Assembly: GCF_010183535.1 (NCBI RefSeq)
Contig: NC_071331.1
Span: 19,902,001 to 19,966,000 of the forward strand
Reading direction: 5' to 3'
Length of the DNA stretch: 64,000 bases
Source of the DNA: Caenorhabditis remanei
Taxonomy: Eukaryota; Nematoda; Chromadorea; Rhabditida; Rhabditidae
This document shows positions 10,945 to 22,710 of this stretch, one piece after another. The translations under genes were made by a program, and so were the position numbers. Each line of letters opens with the position of its first letter. Within the stretch, counting starts at the first letter, position 1. The notes below the pieces were generated by a model. The model worked only from the letters and a program-made list of their open reading frames with translations. It was not told where the DNA came from and did no database searches.

Positions 10945-11570
10945 ACGCGTTCTCTGTAAGACTCGAGCAACGTGTGCCCTAGGGCCAGATTTTTATATAA
11001 ACATGTACTATGGGGCTTGGGTAACCCATATGCATAATATTGGGTCACAGCTCCGGGTTACTGTAGTACGGTAGGTGCTCAAAGGTGCAAAAATGAAATT
11101 TTTTCAATTTTGTCGTAGGAAGCTGAAATTTTTACCACATAATATAGACGCATAAAATAAACTTTTCACAAAGTTTCAGAAAATATGAAACAAAATTGGC
11201 CAAGTTATAACGAAAAAACTTCACTTTTTCGACATTTTTTGGGTTTAGAGAAAAAAAAAGTGCCATTTTTGAAATAACACCTGTGAGGATATTTTTTTAA
11301 AACAAAGTACGCTTTGTGACCTTCATTTAAAAAAAAAGCTCAACTCATATCATCTTGTCCGGACGGTCGAAAAGTGGCAAAGTTTATAATCGATTTTTTC
11401 AAAATTGAAATTTTTTAATTTTTTTTTGCAGAAATGAATAGCCCGTGTTTTACTGATAATTTTTTGTATTGACACTTGTTACCTAACTTCACTATTTCCT
11501 ACTGAAAAATGTGATTTTATAAAAAAAACTGAAAAAAATTTTTTCCCAAAATTTTTTTTTATTCTGCGGA
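10945..11570 (+). repeat. Left terminal inverted repeat of the DDE transposon
   Basis: It is the reverse complement of 16277-16930 over nearly its whole length, including a conserved GGGTTACTGTAGTACGGTAG block. It breaks up just inside CTGCGGA (right arm: CTGCAGA). Confidence 0.85.
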
Positions 11571-11955
11571 AATAGTTGGAATGGGTAAAAAAAGCGAACT
11601 TTCAGTTTTGTTCGTTGCAAAAAACGGTTTGAATCATGTGTGCGATCTGTCTTTTAACACTACTCAAAAAGTTTTTTTTTCATTTTATGTACCATGATCG
11701 TTTTTATTTTTTTCTTTATTTTTGCTTATATTTTCACAAGTCAACCCCCGGGAAAAAACAGTTTGTTATTTCCTGGCAAAAACAAAAAAAAAGAAAGAAG
11801 ATCCCATTTATTTTTATGTGCGTCCCTACTTGCTGCCGGAAGAGAGCAGAAACCACATGCTAGCTTTAGTGAGAAAAGCCGAGACGCGAAAACAACTTCT
11901 TTCTTACTTCTTCTACTTTTTATTCTTCTTTTTTTCTTATTCTGCTGGCCGAAAT

Positions 11956-14900
11956 ATGAATTTCTTCATACTTCTCGTTGGTTTCGGGCTTGTTTCCGGC
12001 TTCCCCAGTGATGAAAATGGTTCATCAAAAAGAAGGAGAACTGAGAGTCCTAAAAACGTTGGAAAACCAACTTTTCCTAAACCTACAACCGTCACCACAA
12101 TATCTCCATCCTCGCCGCCATCAACTTCTTTTCACCAATCATCAGCTAATGACTGTTATTTTTCTAAAATTCGAACATCTAACTTGGAACAGTCGGAAAG
12201 AAGCCATAATGCCAAAGTTTCAACGGAATGTAATGGAAATACGATGAAGTAAGCTGGTTTTTTATAGTTATAATAGCTTTCTTGCTCAATTTCAGGTGGA
12301 ACTCTTTGGTAGGAACTTACAAAGGAAGAATGTATGGCGCTCACAATGAGATGGATTTGTTGGCTACGAGGGGAGCTGCTGAATACCATGACTTCGAAAA
12401 ACAAGATATTTTGGAAGAAGTTGGAAACAGAATGGTTTGTACTCAACATTGGAAAGAGTTGGTGACGGACTGGATCAATTCAAGAACTATAAAACATGTC
12501 CAGAAACTTCCTGTTTCTAACACGCAGGAGTTTAAATGTGGGATGCCTTCGCAAATCAGTCCCCATCCTTCACGAACCACACCTCCAGCTTTTCATTACT
12601 TCTTATTGCGTGATGAAGCGGAAAGACTTTTGAATGAGTACCATGTTCATGTACATGTTGGAACGCGTAAGATCGATTTGAAAAAATATCAATCATTCTA
12701 TATTTTCAGCACTTTGCCAAACGCACAAAGAGTTTGTTTCGGTGGTTCAATGTGTAAAATTGTTTGAAAACTCAGTAACAATCGATAAGCCTGTTTCTTC
12801 TCGTTTACAATCGGCTGTCGCTAAATACAAAGATGAATCTGAATTTTGTCCTCAAGACGCCCCAATGGAGGTTGACGAACCAGAAGAAAGCGACGAAGAT
12901 TTACCAGCTTTCCTAACGACAGATGATAGCAATGTTTGTCATTCGAAGTTTGTTGAGTGGACCCGGACTCTGGGAATCAGAAGAGTTGAACACCGTAAGC
13001 AGTTCTCATCGTTAAGTCGGAGATCCAAAAGAAGAAAGGCTCTGGCAATGAATCAAATTCTCCGTTCAGCTTTAGAATTACTGGCTCCTGGTAGTTCCAA
13101 AGAATTGCGCGATTTGATGCAGGATATAGATGGTAATCAATGGACGACAATCAGATCAAAGTTGTTTGATGATCTAATGGATAGTATTGTATTGGAGCAT
13201 TCAAAACTTTCAACTCGTAAAGAAAGAAACAGCTTGCTTTCTGTGGTTACGTCTATCTTACCGTATTCTACTATTTTGAAATATTTCCCTGGCATTTCAC
13301 GATATCAATACACCAGTTCGCGAAAGTATAGCCTCTTGTTGAACAGAAGCCCATATGTATCCACAAAACGGCAGAAATATGTAAAAGAAAATGTGGTTGC
13401 GTTTGTTGATTTCATTACTAGGTAGGTGAATTTTTTTTAAACTTTCAAACAACACGTTCGTTATAGCCCTTTGGTGCGTTCGGATCTGCCCTACGGTCGT
13501 CGAGTTCTAAAAAAATCAGATGGGACCAAATTGGAAATTTCTGATTCTCTACGCAATGTCAGAGCAATTGAGGTGAGCAATGATGATGTTTGTGTACTAA
13601 AACCTATTTTAGATTGTGGAAATGTACATAAAAATGAAGACTGAAAACAAAGAGGAAGAACAATTGATGAGTAGAAGTACTCTTTTTAAAATATTGGACA
13701 AATGTAAGGCGACCAACAGAGAGGCATTAGAATGCGTCGATTATTTTATCAGTGACGCTTTAGAGGTAAGATGCTAAAATTATGTCTTTCAAAATTGAGT
13801 TTTTCAGTCTTTTGAAACACTCACACAAGTGCTGAACAAAATGAAAACAGCCGGCTACATTGATGGTAGAACCGAAAAAGACTACGAAAGGAGGCTTGGT
13901 GAATCAAAGTTATACTTGCAAACAGATTTCAAACTTCACGTGAAATTTGAGTCCAAAGTAAGAAAAATCATTCTTCAAAAGTCACCACGTTGTTTCCAGA
14001 TATCAGATCACTGTATAAAGTTTGGGCTGTCTGATCCAAAAGATAAACAGCACTCAGCGAGTTGTATGGATGGAAAGTCTTCACACGATCATGAGAAGAA
14101 TATGTGTGAGAGGTGTCAAGCAATTCGTGACGTTTTTGACGACTTAAGAAGCATCATAAAAAAGTTGCTCGACTCTGCGAGTAAAAAGAAGCTTCACAAA
14201 ACTTCTGAAGATAATGTCAAATCGGAAGCGGAATTAGCGGTGTTTTTGAACGACGTCGAGATAGCCGAAAAAAATGTTCAAGAGTTGAAAAAACATTTGG
14301 TGAGTGTGTTAGTTCTGAAACGAAATGAAAATTTATATTCAGCTTCGGAATAAACACTCAAACCACGTTCGTCAGGAATTAATAGATACACTCCAAGTTG
14401 GTGACGCAATTCTGACTCTTGATTGGGCTCAAAAAGTGATACCAAAACAAGCAATCGAATCTCAAACGGATTATTTCGGCAAAAGTGGAATCAGTGTGCA
14501 CGTTACAAACGTTCTTACCATTGATAAAGAAGGAAATCTGCAACAACATAACTTTGTTCACATCACAAATCATGAAGTCCAAGTAAGTTACTTTATGCTA
14601 TGATCTTAATTTCCACGATTTTATAGGATTCTATCACAGTGATTCTAATTCTTGAACACATTTTGAAAGAACTCAAACACACCAGCATTTCGCGTGTTCA
14701 CTTGAGAAGTGACAACGCAGGTAAAATCTTGACTTTAAAAAGTTAAAGAAACATCGTTTTTACAGGTTTCTATCATTCGAATAAAACAATATCATCGTTA
14801 CCGGGACTCTCGAAAAGCAGCAAGGTGGATATTGTTAGCTATACATTCAGCGAGCCCCAAGGAGGAAAAGGTAATTCATTTTGTCGTAACGAAAAATCGG

Positions 14901-16236
14901 AGAAAAAAATTCAGGTTCTGCCGACAGAGCTGCCAATGAGTTTAAGACAAAACTAAAGACATGGTTGGCTTCTGGAAAGAATGTGGAGACTCCGGAACAA
15001 CTGTTTGTTGCTCTCATCGAAGGCCGCGTTCCAAAAGCAATGTCGTCGTATCTGTGCACAGTTGATTACTCCACCATAGTAGAAGGATCGTCAGATATCG
15101 AGGGAATTCAAAACATGTATGATTTCCGGTTTGACTCGAAACATTCCAAGATGACGGCGAGAAAGTTTGCATTCATTGGAAGTGGAAATGAATATGATAC
15201 AACCAAATTCGATGCTGCAAAAGGAACACTGACTATTGAAAAATCTGGAGGCTACGAAAAGTCGGATTTGAACACATTTTGGAAATCTTCGAAGTGTTCA
15301 AAAAAGTGTTCGTTGGAGGACATTGAAGATCAAGAAAGGAGTTCTGAAGTTGTTCCTTTCGAAGAAAGTGATGTCGATGTAGAGGAACCTATTCCAAAGC
15401 CCATGGAAACGGCGGTATTTGAATGTCCGGAAGAAGGCTGCACAGCAACTTTCACAAAATATGCCAACTTAGAACGTCATGTTTCTTTGGGAAAACACAG
15501 TTTTGTGCCTGAACGGGAAACTCTTCTTGATTTCGCAATGGAACGTTATGCAGAAAACATCGAGGGTATACGAGAAAGTTCTGTTCCGAACTCCTTGAAG
15601 GACATGCTGACAGAGCTTCCTCCAGGAACAGTCCTCTTTTCGAACCCAATGGGCTGGGCTATGCCAAGCAAGAAGCACAACAAGAGATACGACAAGAATG
15701 TTGTTCAGTTTGTCATGAAGAAGTTTGAAGAAGCAGCGACAAAACAACTGAAAGTTTATCCAAAACTAATTGCAAAAGAGATCCGCGAGCAAAGAAAAGA
15801 TGGGAAATTGCAATTTTTACCTGACACGTGGTTGAATTACAAGCAAGTTTCAAACCTATATCACACCTTCGGACGAAAATCAAAAGAAATTGAGGCTAAA
15901 AAAGCTCTTGCGAAAGAAAATAAGGCACACCCCAAAGGCGACAAAACAGTCACATCATTGCCGACTACTGTTCGAACCCCTCAGAATAGGGCTACTGCTG
16001 CTTCTGCTGATTCAAAAAAACAAACGTCCAGAAGCTCATCGAGTGGAAAAGAACAGAAAGATCGATCGAAGCGAGAGTTCAATGATGAACTGATTGAGTT
16101 GGTATTAGAGGAACTCAATTCAAAGGAATTCGACGACTCAGAGGACATTTATGACGACAACAGTGAAGAAAACAAAGATTTTGAGAATCTCATTGCTGTA
16201 GTCGAGAAAGAGAAATTAGAAATTTTTGAAAATTAG
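11956..16236 (+). CDS. DDE transposase, ten exons, about 1295 aa
   Basis: Exons 11956-12248, 12296-12666, 12710-13421, 13467-13572, 13613-13765, 13808-14299, 14343-14582, 14627-14720, 14766-14870 and 14915-16236 join in phase with consensus splice sites and sum to 1296 codons without a stop. A 42-nt in-frame stretch at 13958-13999 also looks like an intron and may be removed. A likely catalytic triad is D736 (LTLDWAQ), D818 (RSDNAG) and E850 (SEPQGGKG), spacing D-81-D-31-E. The N-terminal half has VCTQH and LCQTH pairs that may bind zinc. A C2H2 finger lies at about 1024-1050 (FxCPxxGC...H...GKH). The C-terminus is lysine- and acid-rich and disordered. The start is uncertain: an upstream in-frame extension from 11722 is open. 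The intact frame suggests recent activity. Confidence 0.8.
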
Positions 16237-16276
16237 AACATTTGATTATTATCCATTACCGTGTTTCACTTTTTTC

Positions 16277-16930
16277 TGCAGAATAAAAAAAAAATTTTGG
16301 GAAAAATTTTTTTTCAGTTTTTTTTATAAAATCACATTTTTCAGTAGGAAATAGTGAAGTTAGGTAACAAGTGTCAATACAAAAAATTATCAGTAAAACA
16401 CGGGCTATTCATTTCTGCAAAAAAAAATCAAAAAATTTCAATTTTGAAAAAATCGATTATAAACTTTGCCACTTTTCGACCGTCCGGACAAGATGATATG
16501 AGTTGAGCTTTTTTTTTAAATGAAGGTCACAAAGCGTACTTTGTTTTAAAAAAATATCCTCACAGGTGTTATTTCAAAAATGGCACTTTTTTTTTCTCTA
16601 AACCCAAAAAATGTCGAAAAAGTGAAGTTTTTTCGTTATAACTTGGCCAATTTTGTTTCATATTTTCTGAAACTTTGTGAAAAGTTTATTTTATGCGTCT
16701 ATATTATGTGGTAAAAATTTCAGCTTCCTACGACAAAATTGAAAAATTTCATTTTTGCACCTTTGAGCACCTACCGTACTACAGTAACCCGGAGCTGTGA
16801 CCCAATATTATGCATATGGGTTACCCAAGCCCCATAGTACATGTTTATATAAAAATCAAAGCTATGTCTTTTCTACAGGCTCTAGGCCCCTATGTACTAT
16901 GGCCATGCTCGAGTCTTACAGAGAACGCGT
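16277..16930 (-). repeat. Right terminal inverted repeat of the DDE transposon
   Basis: This is the complement of 10945-11570, with about 30 extra bp near the tip (around 16,850-16,905) not present in the left arm. It begins about 40 bp downstream of the transposase stop codon. Confidence 0.85.
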
Positions 16931-18010
16931 TATATATAACGAAAAAGGACATATTCGGAAACTTTCTTGTTGGACTAATTAAAAAACCAGATTGTAAAAG
17001 ATTATCCAATTTTTGCTGGAACAACAAGTTTTGAGTAATTTTACGAATTTTCAAGATTTTTATTACTGTTTCACATTTTTCTATGAACTGACATGTACAC
17101 AAACTGGTTGATAGGAATAATTTCAACTGTTCATCTTCAAACTTTTTTTAAAAACTTTACAGTTTCAAAATGTTTTGAAAATAACTTAACACGGTTAAAG
17201 ATGTTGGCATGTTTAATTAATCAAAAATAATAATGAATTAAACAGAATTCTAATAAGCGACGTTAAACAAATTACAAATATCTTCTTTCAGATAAAAATA
17301 TCCCAAAAAACTACTACGTAACTCAAGTTGGAAGTTTTATAGTTTTTTAAAGCTTTCTTGAAACAGTAAGTTTTTTTGTGATCTTTACATATTTTCATAA
17401 AATTTTACTGTTTCATTTGTCTTCGAAAATCGGATCATGAACATTGTTATGTTTTTCATCTAAAGATAAAAAGTATTACTGTTTAATAATAATAATAACA
17501 ATTGATAATTGACCCATCTGATTCAAAATTCACTAGTTCCCCAATTAACTTTAAAACAGAGCTTTTAACAATTTTTTGGTTTTTCAATAAAAATTCTTCC
17601 TGTTTCACGTTGTTCTTTAGAAAAATGGCAATGATAGGACAGACAATTTACGGTTTTTTCTACTATCAGACAAGACATAAAAAAACGTTTAATTTCAATT
17701 TTCAATTTAGTTTTTTTGAATTATTTAACTGTTTCACCTTTTTTCAAATCGAAGTCGACAAAACCTAACTTGATTCGATTTTCCAGTCATCTATCTGAAA
17801 TTCAATAGTTTCTTTTGAAATACATCCTACTTGTTTGATAAGTGCAATCTCAAAGTAGTTTCAAAATGTTTTCAAAAGTTCTTTTGAAACATTAAATGTT
17901 GCATAAAATTCACATTATTGTCAAAATCAAGTCGAAAATGCATCAGAGTGTGAAATCTACTTTCAAATTATTAAATACTCAAGTCAGCTGGAGCGACTTT
18001 GACGCGTTAT
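16931..18010. other. Host noncoding DNA, tandem copy 1
   Basis: Continues the duplicated host segment interrupted by the DDE transposon; it matches about 41,880-42,635. No gene recognised. Several CTGTTTCA/TGAAACAG motifs (for example near 17,060, 17,360, 17,410, 17,600 and 17,730). Confidence 0.55.
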
Positions 18011-18149
18011 ACACTCCGGACATCCTGACCAACTATATATCCATATTCTCCCACCAGACAGAACATTTGTGAATGAAAATTATTTATTTGTTACGAGAGA
18101 ATCGGATAAAAATGTTCAGAAGTATAATAATCTTCCATTGATCTCCTTT

Positions 18150-18291
18150 TCCATCCGATTTAGCACATCTGTAAAAGAACAATGATGTCAAAGTTGCAAA
18201 ACAAAAGATAAATGTTCAAATATTGACACAAACCTGCGAGCAGACTGCTCCACTGGCGGCCAATTCGGCGGTACGGGCGAAGAATTTAATA
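18150..18291 (-). pseudogene. Relic of the prosaposin-like gene 3' end
   Basis: About 280 bp (18,010-18,290) closely matches 45,330-45,580, which holds the last two exons and 3' flank of the prosaposin-like gene. The relic keeps the final acceptor region and most of the penultimate exon (18,233-18,288), then stops abruptly at an AATTTAATA where the counterpart of about 46,950 resumes. Roughly 1.4 kb including exons 6-7 is thus deleted in this copy. It cannot encode a domain. Confidence 0.75.
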
Positions 18292-18746
18292 TAGCGTTCC
18301 TAGTCAGTGTAAACAAATGACGAAATCAGTTTAAACTGATAGTCATTTATACTATTCACGTCAACTAGTCGAAAGGAAATGATTATCGATATAGTCATAA
18401 TCATTTTAGAAATGACGAAAACGATAGTCGATTCAGCTATTTCGTCAAAACTTTTAAAAAATAGTCGAAATAGTACAAACGTAAATAGCCGAAACGTGAG
18501 TATTCAGAGCAGAAAAAAGGAAGAATGTTAGAAAATTTTTAAAATGAAAACTCATTTTCTCAGTCATTTACGTCGTTTTAATAGTTGTTTTTGTATCGGA
18601 ATTAATCATTTACGTCGTTTTGATAGTTGTTTTTTCATTTCCGATAGTCAAATTACACTGTGTTTTTAAAATTATGATATTTTGATTATCATTTTACGTC
18701 ATTTATCGCGTGACGAAAAATGACTAACTAATGACTAGGAACTCTA
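18292..18746. mobile_element. hAT-like MITE, 455 bp, with 8-bp target duplication
   Basis: Terminal inverted repeats TAGCGTTCCTAGTCA and TGACTAGGAACTCTA (one mismatch over the outer bases) are flanked by perfect 8-bp direct repeats ATTTAATA (18284-18291 and 18747-18754). An 8-bp duplication and TAG-type ends suit the hAT superfamily. There is no ORF; the interior carries several TTTACGTCGTTTTGATAGTTG-like inverted and direct sub-repeats. It sits inside the deletion scar of the saposin relic. Confidence 0.75.
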
Positions 18747-18754
18747 ATTTAATA

Positions 18755-19421
18755 GATGAAATTTTCATTAGAACCAGTAACGTCTTTTATCAAAAAACTT
18801 TCTCATAAAATGCATGCTATATTGTGAACTTCATATGTAATAACATTCAAAAACATGTCCATAGTTATTTCTTTGGGAAACAGAAAATGTTCATTACGAT
18901 TTCAAGCTATCTAACTAGCGAATGATATCTAGGTTTGAGGTGGGATGATTTGACATGACTTATATTATTCGAAAGCTTACTCCGCGGAGATTACAAATTT
19001 GTATTCATAGTTTGCTTACTACATAAGTGGGCTGAGTTATAAGAGTTTTTGACCAAATTTTGGAGTGTAATCCGCATGAGGAAAACTACCAAAATGTATC
19101 AAAAAATATTATAACTGGGTATTAAGAAAAATTTGAAATCATATTTAGAATTCCAATGTAGCTAGCTTTCCAATAATACTGGTCCCTTAGAATAATTTCA
19201 GCTTGCGTCTAGATCACTTTCTGATAAGATACAGAAACAAAGGATTCAGAAAAAAATTTTTTTTTCAACTTATCCTTCTCTGACGTTTATTGACTTAACA
19301 CATCATGAATCTAGTTAATCCAGTTTTTCTAAAACAGTAAACGATTCTAGAAATTTTTAAAAACAATTTCACTGTTTCAAGTACTCTAGATATAGTTTAT
19401 TTTTAGTTTATTTTGTTACTG
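18755..19421. other. Host noncoding DNA matching a saposin gene intron (copy 1)
   Basis: Matches about 46,950-47,310, intron 5 of the prosaposin-like gene, in direct orientation. No coding potential. Confidence 0.55.
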
Positions 19422-21029
19422 ACATGGAATGTATTTTGACTGGCCCCCCTAACCTATCACTTTTATTTGCTTAATCGATAGCTTTCAGAGAGAAAACACC
19501 AACCTGAAAGGGTTTTCTTGTGACGTTACCTGGTTTTTGAAAAATTGAGATTTTTCAAAAAATGTATTTTTTCTCAAAATTTTTTTTCTTCAATTTTTTT
19601 GTCTACAATGCAGCATGGAGAGCAAATAGAAAATACATGAGCTAGATAGATAATGTCTTTGGCTACAAAAAACAGAAAATTAAATAAAAAAATTAATTTT
19701 GAAAATTTTGGAATTTTTCAAAAAACTGAAGCCCTCCAAAAAAAATTTTTTCATTCATCCACGAATGTTTGATTTTTTAATTTGAAAAAATTCAGCAACT
19801 CATTTAAAATATTTTTTCAAAAAAAAAATTAGGGGGTTTCCGAATTTTGAAGCGAGATATAAGGATTTGAAAAATTTCGTTTTTCAAAAAAGTGCAATGA
19901 ATGGGGTGTGCAGAATGTGGAACCCAATTCACAACAAAGATGAAACTTTTGAATGGAACCGAATGAACACAGTTTATGTATAAGTTATAAGTCTCTGATT
20001 CTGAAATTTGAACTTATTTCGTCAAATCTACGAGAAAGGGCACATGTTCAAAACTAGCAAATTTTCCCGACGAGATGAAAATTCAGATGCTCATAACTAC
20101 TTAAAAACTCCAGTAAAACGGTTCTAGTATATAAAAACGTGCTGAATACGTCTAGTTTATCCAAATACATCATTTTGAGCAATTTTGAAATTTTTTATTT
20201 TTTTCGATTTTCAGATTTATTTTCATGTGGTCCCCCCTTATGAAAATCGAAAAAAATAAAAAATTTCAAAATTGCTCAAAATGATGTATTTGGATAAACT
20301 AGACGTATTCAGCACGTTTTTATATACTAGAACCGTTTTACTGGAGTTTTTAAGCAGTTATGAGCATCTGAATTTTCATCTCGTCGGGAAAATTTGCTAG
20401 TTTTGAACATGTGCCCTTTCTCGTAGATTTGACGAAATAAGTTCAAATTTCAGAATCAGAGACTTATAACTTATACATAAACTGTGTTCATTCGGTTCCA
20501 TTCAAAAGTTTCATCTTTGTTGTGAATTGGGTTCCACATTCTGCACACCCCATTCATTGCACTTTTTTGAAAAACGAAATTTTTCAAATCCTTATATCTC
20601 GCTTCAAAATTCGGAAACCCCCTAATTTTTTTTTGAAAAAATATTTTAAATGAGTTGCTGAATTTTTTCAAATTAAAAAATCAAACATTCGTGGATGAAT
20701 GAAAAATTTTTTTTTGGAGGGCTTCAGTTTTTTGAAAAATTCCAAAATTTTCAAAATTAATTTTTTTATTTAATTTTCTGTTTTTTGTAGCCAAAGACAT
20801 TATCTATCTAGCTCATGTATTTTCTATTTGCTCTCCATGCTGCATTGTAGACAAAAAAATTGAAGAAAAAATTTTTTGAGAAAAAATACATTTTTTGAAA
20901 AATCTCAATTTTTCAAAAACCAGGTAACGTCACAAGAAAACCCTTTCAGGTTGGTGTTTTCTCTCTGAAAGCTATCGATTAAGCAGATAAAGGGAAAGGT
21001 TAGGGGGCCAGTCAAAATACATTCCATGT
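19422..21029. repeat. Fold-back element, 1.6 kb near-perfect inverted repeat
   Basis: The arms 19422-20214 and about 20242-21029 are reverse complements over roughly 790 bp around a loop of about 27 bp containing GTGGTCCCCCC. The tips are ACATGGAATGTATTTTGACT and its complement. TGA occurs at both borders and may be a 3-bp target duplication. There is no protein-coding frame of note. The near identity of the arms (mostly isolated differences) suggests recent origin or gene conversion. Confidence 0.8.
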
Positions 21030-21520
21030 GAGGGTGTAAAGTAAGGCAACTGTTTAACAAAACGCTTGGATGAATTACTGTTTCAAACAAAATTGTAACA
21101 AAAAGTATTGAGAAGCTACATCCAATATTCTCGGAGAAATTGGCGAAATGCAATGTTATCATAATTTAACTTTAATTTTGAATAGCTGAGGGTTTTACAG
21201 TTCACAAACTTTTCGAAGTTTTCCTTAAATTCTTTCATCTGGACAGAATACAAAAGTCTCTGTTTCAAATCGTTTTGATTAATCTACTTTTTTGTTGTAT
21301 CTCATTTTTTGTACTAATGCTTTTTTGTTTCCACTCTCTCGTCATAATAATGTGAATCGCCAACTCCCCCGTCCGCAGAGAAAACAAGTTCTGATGATAT
21401 TTTGCAACAGTTCTCTTCCAATTGTGTCTAGTTTTTGCAGGTCTGGGGTAAAAGGGGAAACCTCTGAAAGAATGTTCCACTAGAATCAATTTCTTGCGAG
21501 CTCTTAAGAAAATATATAAC

Positions 21521-21526
21521 TGCTGA
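21521..21526. repeat. Polinton target-site duplication, left copy
   Basis: TGCTGA directly precedes the element and is repeated perfectly at 41035-41040. Confidence 0.9.
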
Positions 21527-21715
21527 AGAGAACTGTGGGGGGGAGTTTAGCACCATTTTTTCTTGTACCTCCCAGCACTCTCTCACTCTCTCACAGCTTC
21601 CCCTCGTCTTCCCCTTGGCTTTCCCTCTTCCCCGACCGTAACGCTGCGTCTCCTCCTCTTAAATACTATTTCACAATGTCTGCGTCTCTCGCCTGATGAT
21701 ATTGTCCCTCGCTAC
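21527..21715 (+). repeat. Polinton left TIR, 189 bp
   Basis: Reverse complement of 40846-41034 with few mismatches; similarity stops at CCTCGCTAC. It contains G-rich and CTCTCTCAC-rich tracts. Confidence 0.9.
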
Positions 21716-22378
21716 TATCATTTTTCTGCACATCTTTAGCGTATCCTTACGGTACCCAATAAATTTTTTACAAACACCCATGATATTGTACTTTTTAAAA
21801 TCGGGAAAACCAGGAGATTACCAAAATTTTAATTTGAAGTACGACATTCCAAATATTGAAAATATAAATATATACATTCTAAGTGTTACAAAGGGTAGTT
21901 TTTTACTAGTGATTCACCATCGGTGGGGAAAAATGCTACCATTCTACGAAAAAAGTTACCATTCTACATTTTTTGACAACTTACTGAATAGTTGTCTTTT
22001 TGCTGTATATTGATTTCTTGTGTCGAAAACTTTATATGGTTCTACTGATTTTTCTGAAATTCTTGTATTTTACTATTATTATACCAAAGTCTACTATTCC
22101 AACCACAAGATGAACATTCTTTCCCGGATGCAAAGTGTAAATGTTCTTCCGAAAACATATACTAAAATTGGAACAATGCAGAGAAGATTATGCTCAACGA
22201 CGTTATCAACTTTGTCAGCAATGTTGATTTTGCAAGAATGTAAGTTATAGTTTTTTTTTTTTTAAATTTCTATCGGTCTAATATTGTATTTTACAGCCGA
22301 GATGATTTAAGAAGAAAATTGAGCAGAAGTTTGTGAGTTTCGGAAAATAATTGACGAGAGCAAGCAAGCAGTGGTAAC
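21716..22378. other. Polinton left subterminal region, no firm gene
   Basis: Plus-strand ORFs of 76-105 aa occur (21696-22013, 22020-22250). The second could splice (GTAAGT near 22,241; TTTACAG near 22,296) into a few codons then a stop, giving a peptide of under 50 aa from the ATG at 22,110. No family resemblance; treated as unproven. Confidence 0.35.
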
Positions 22379-22570
22379 ATGGATTTTGGCGCCTGGTTCA
22401 GAGTAAGTTTTCATTAAATTAAATTAAACAAATATGAAAAATATTTTTTTCAGCATGAGAAGATGATTCGAGCATGGAATGGTATATTCGGCATGAGGGA
22501 ATCGATGTTGGTGGCCACTGGACAAGACGGATGGAAAACTCGTTTATTTAATTTTTTTTTAATAATTTAA
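22379..22570 (+). CDS. Candidate 46-aa Polinton protein
   Basis: ATG at 22,379 gives an 8-codon exon ending at a GTAAGT donor (22,402/22,403), a 51-nt intron with a TTTTTTTCAG acceptor, and a second exon 22454-22570 ending in TAA. The phases join and give 46 aa, including a W-N-G-I-F-G helix-like stretch and a hydrophobic C-terminus. The gene would converge with the protease gene on the opposite strand. I recognise no family; the argument rests on clean splice signals and phase only. Confidence 0.35.
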
Positions 22571-22710
22571 CTTTTTAAAAAAAAATATTTCAAACAAATA
22601 ATAAATACGAATTTATTATTCTTGTGAAAAACGCGTTTTGTATTCAACAAGTATTTATTTGTAAAGATGAATAATCACAACAAAAATTACATTACAACAC
22701 AGGAAAAAGG

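Larger units (their letters stand above)
10945..16930. mobile_element. Autonomous DDE DNA transposon with long TIRs
   Basis: The ends are exact inverted repeats (ACGCGTTCTCTGTAAGACTC at 10945 and its complement ending at 16930). They are flanked by TATA-like sequence, so the target duplication is TA or TATA. The terminal repeats run about 630-650 bp (10945-11570 and 16277-16930) with one internal length difference near the tips. One spliced transposase gene lies between them. The paralogous host segment near 41,865 lacks the element, an empty site that supports these borders. The superfamily is not assigned with confidence: the catalytic region with RSDNAG and FSEPQGGKGSADR resembles large eukaryotic DDE transposases with a C-terminal C2H2 finger known from other animals. 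Confidence 0.85.

Noticed and set aside
21696..22013. 105-aa ORF at the Polinton left end
   Set aside because: It starts inside the TIR, is compositionally AT-driven and has no conserved motif.
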